The position numbers were made by a program, and so were the translations under genes. Positions 17,538 through 18,988 of a stretch of DNA of 18,988 bases are shown here, piece after piece. How positions within the stretch are numbered: position 1 is the first letter of the stretch; each line of letters opens with the position of its first letter. This DNA is from Treponema sp. (GTDB lineage Bacteria > Spirochaetota > Spirochaetia > Treponematales > Breznakiellaceae). The notes beneath the pieces were generated by a model. The model had not been told where the DNA came from. It did not search any database and saw only the letters and a program-made list of their open reading frames with translations. The DNA lies in contig JAISRW010000025.1 in NCBI GenBank assembly GCA_031273405.1, forward strand, positions 1-18,988. Reading direction: 5' to 3'.

Positions 17538-18122
17538 TTATCCCCTGAGGTCCTGAAGCCTGAACTGAAAGTCAAATTCCTCAAGTTTCTGGTCGAAACC
17601 GAAAAAGAAGGAGTACCGGACGAGGCCCTGCCGGGGGAGGGACTCCCCGCAGATGATGGTTTTCTGTATCAGTGCGCCGGCGCTGCGCCTTATCCCCGCT
17701 TTGGCAAAAAGGGTCCCCTCCTTTTCCTCAAAGGTCCTTTCATTGTAGATAACCGTGTAGGAATCGATGGCGGCACTGTCGTTCCGCCAGTAATTTTTGC
17801 CATCTATGGTGAAATTCTGGGCTTCCCTGATGGTCGGGTGGGTGTGGTTCCTGTCCGCCGGATAAATAACAAAGTAAAAGGCCAGGCCGCCGGGATAGGT
17901 ATAGGCGGTTTCCCCTTCCCGTATGGTGTTCTCCCTTTCCACGATTGCAAGAACCACAGTGGAGAGCGAGCCCTGTATGGTTATGGGGATCTTGGCTGGG
18001 GAGCTTCCGGAGGGTTTGGGGCTTTGGGCCGGAGCGCCGCCGGGGGGAGGGGAAGCGCAGCCCGCCGTTACAAGAAAGAAAAACAAGCCGAAGTAAAGCG
18101 CCCCTTTTTCTTTGATGTCCAT
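17538..18122 (-). CDS. Lipoprotein of unknown function
   Basis: 194 residues. It has a Lys-containing N-terminus, a hydrophobic stretch (LYFGLFFFLVTAGC) and a lipobox ending at Cys22. A Pro/Ser/Ala/Gly-rich tether follows (about 23-45), then a globular, probably beta-rich domain of about 145 residues with many Tyr, Phe and Thr. I do not recognise the domain. It is convergent with the giant gene (71 bases between stops) and divergent from fabH (150 bases). No purine-rich ribosome site precedes the ATG: the upstream - strand reads GTTACCCC. A TATTAT box (18131-18136) lies only about eight bases upstream, so translation may be leaderless or the promoter may lie elsewhere. No later start would leave a usable signal peptide. 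It could be an independent envelope protein; a protective role against the neighbouring effector is only speculation. Confidence 0.8.
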   Translation of the reverse strand: MDIKEKGALYFGLFFFLVTAGCASPPPGGAPAQSPKPSGSSPAKIPITIQGSLSTVVLAIVERENTIREGETAYTYPGGLAFYFVIYPADRNHTHPTIREAQNFTIDGKNYWRNDSAAIDSYTVIYNERTFEEKEGTLFAKAGIRRSAGALIQKTIICGESLPRQGLVRYSFFFGFDQKLEEFDFQFRLQDLRG

Positions 18123-18198
18123 GGGGTAACTATAATACCGGGGGGAAGAAAATGCCAGAGTACCGGCCGACGGGTCTCCCCGTATCCCTTAAGGTCCC

Positions 18199-18226
18199 TT
18201 GACAGTCCACGGGGGGAAAATATATG
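18199..18226 (+). promoter_or_regulatory. Candidate sigma70-type promoter of fabH
   Basis: A perfect TTGACA (18199-18204) is followed after 16 bases by TATATG (18221-18226). TATGCT at 18223-18228 is an alternative -10 with an 18-base spacer. Transcription would begin near 18233, giving a leader of about 40 bases to the fabH ATG. It is the best promoter-like sequence in the window and lies in the divergent gap between the lipoprotein gene and fabH. Confidence 0.5.
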
Positions 18227-18252
18227 CTCCGTTTATGACAGATTTTAAGAAA

Positions 18253-18263
18253 GTGTCAGACAC
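18253..18263. promoter_or_regulatory. Small palindrome in the fabH leader, possible operator
   Basis: GTGTC-A-GACAC is a perfect 11-base palindrome ten bases before the fabH start codon and just downstream of the predicted transcription start. TGACAG also occurs at 18200-18205 and 18236-18241. The position would suit a repressor or an RNA hairpin near the ribosome site. The sequence does not match a regulator site that I can name. Confidence 0.25.
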
Positions 18264-18272
18264 GGGGCGGCC

Positions 18273-18988
18273 ATGGCGATCAGCATAATCGGTACCGGAA
18301 GGGCCGTACCGGCCGCCAGGGTTACCAACGAAGACCTTGCAAAATATATCGATACCAGTGATGAATGGATACGTTCCCACGCGGGGATAGGGGCCCGGCA
18401 TATCGCCGATGAGGACACGGCGGCCAGCGATTTAGGGGCGGCGGCGGCCCTGGAGGCCCTGGAAATGGCCGTCCGGCGGGGAGCGGTGGGGGAAAAGACC
18501 GCCGGGGAGCTTGCCGAAACCCTGGATCTGATTATTCTGGGGAGTACGACCCAGGATTACTACGGCCATCCCGCCACGGCCTGCATAGTTCAGGATAAGA
18601 TCGGGGCGAAAAACGCCGCCGCCATGGACATCACCGCAGCCTGCAGCGGTTTTGTCTACGGCCTTGAGAGCGCCGCGGGGCTTTTGGCCCTGGACCCCCG
18701 GCGCAGGCGGGCCCTGGTCATCGGGGCGGAGATCCTGTCCCGGCTGATCGACTGGGAGGACCGGGGAAGCTGCATACTCTTCGGCGATGGCGCCGGGGCG
18801 GTGCTTATTGAGAAAAACGGGGACCCCGGCGCGGAGGCGGGGGTTTCCGCCGGCCGGGGGCTGCTCCGTACCGTACTGGCCGCCGACGGTTCGGGGTGGG
18901 AAAAGCTGGTACTGCGCCGGGGGGGGTCCCGCAATCCCTGGAAACGGGGGGAAGTGGTGGAAAAGCCCCCCCATATCGAGATGGACGG
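18273..18988 (+). CDS. fabH: 3-oxoacyl-[acyl-carrier-protein] synthase III, 5' part (truncated by window end)
   Basis: 238 complete codons are visible; the gene continues past 18988. The product condenses acetyl-CoA (or another acyl-CoA) with malonyl-ACP to start type II fatty acid synthesis in the cytoplasm. Family signatures are 'IIGTGRAVP' at the N-terminus, 'DTSDEWIRSHAGI', the active-site segment 'MDITAACSGF' with Cys124 (Cys112 in E. coli FabH), and 'DRGSCILFGDGAGAV'. The catalytic His and Asn lie beyond the window. About 12 extra residues occur before 'LDLIILGSTT' (near residues 70-85) relative to E. coli. The start is the ATG at 18273, preceded by a weak CGGGGCGG ribosome site; no other start fits the conserved N-terminus. 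GC content is very high and G-rich, unlike the preceding lipoprotein's leader. Downstream fatty-acid genes may follow outside the window. Confidence 0.94.
   Translation, partial: MAISIIGTGRAVPAARVTNEDLAKYIDTSDEWIRSHAGIGARHIADEDTAASDLGAAAALEALEMAVRRGAVGEKTAGELAETLDLIILGSTTQDYYGHPATACIVQDKIGAKNAAAMDITAACSGFVYGLESAAGLLALDPRRRRALVIGAEILSRLIDWEDRGSCILFGDGAGAVLIEKNGDPGAEAGVSAGRGLLRTVLAADGSGWEKLVLRRGGSRNPWKRGEVVEKPPHIEMD

Noticed and set aside
17838..18248. A 136-residue open frame on the + strand overlapping the lipoprotein gene and the fabH promoter
   Set aside because: The opposite strand encodes a clear lipoprotein with signal peptide and lipobox. The + strand product is Gly/Arg-rich and would run through the fabH promoter.
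1..18988. CRISPR arrays, tRNA or rRNA genes, insertion sequences, integrase or attachment sites
   Set aside because: No regularly spaced direct repeats, no tRNA-like cloverleaf, no rRNA segments and no transposase or recombinase motifs were found on either strand by reading.

Overview
The window looks like a chromosomal segment of a spirochaete, most probably a Treponema of the termite-gut type. The evidence is moderate-to-high GC content, densely overlapping genes, relaxed lipoproteins with Cys at position 16-22, an RND pair behind Ig-like lipoproteins, and above all one 2746-residue secreted protein of a type I associate with Treponema and Leptospira relatives. The species assignment is inference; no rRNA or marker gene settles it.

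Region 1 (13-9059, + strand) is a tightly coupled four-gene cluster. Two lipoproteins built from bacterial Ig-like (SbsA/Big_5-type) domains are followed by two RND-superfamily permeases. The genes overlap by 8, 4 and 4 bases, so they are almost certainly one operon, which probably began upstream of the window. No periplasmic adaptor or TolC-type gene is visible here. The permeases are a divergent pair: both keep one Asp in TM4 and both lack the TM10 Lys of the AcrB proton relay. Both carry an enlarged cytoplasmic linker between TM6 and TM7. Each linker contains a palindromic DNA segment sharing the words ATGCCGCG and TCGTAAA, read in different reading frames in the two genes, which suggests an in-frame mobile palindromic element.

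Region 2 (9060-17466, + strand) has a 166-base intergenic stretch with an inverted repeat followed by T residues, then one very large gene. Its product has a Sec signal peptide, about 2000 residues of Trp/Glu/Ala-rich helical sequence, an Ala/Gly hydrophobic stretch, a conserved-looking 'pre-tip' region, and a C-terminal tip of about 200 residues resembling a C39/papain-like cysteine peptidase (Cys2562, His2667, Asn2693). The tip is visibly more AT-rich than the rest of the gene. The layout resembles a polymorphic toxin or large surface/secreted effector with an exchangeable end. This is the most interesting system in the window.

Region 3 (17467-18988) has a convergent gene on the - strand for a 194-residue lipoprotein of unknown function. 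It is followed divergently by the 5' part of fabH (3-oxoacyl-ACP synthase III), which has a good sigma70-type promoter and a small palindrome in its leader. fabH runs off the window end.
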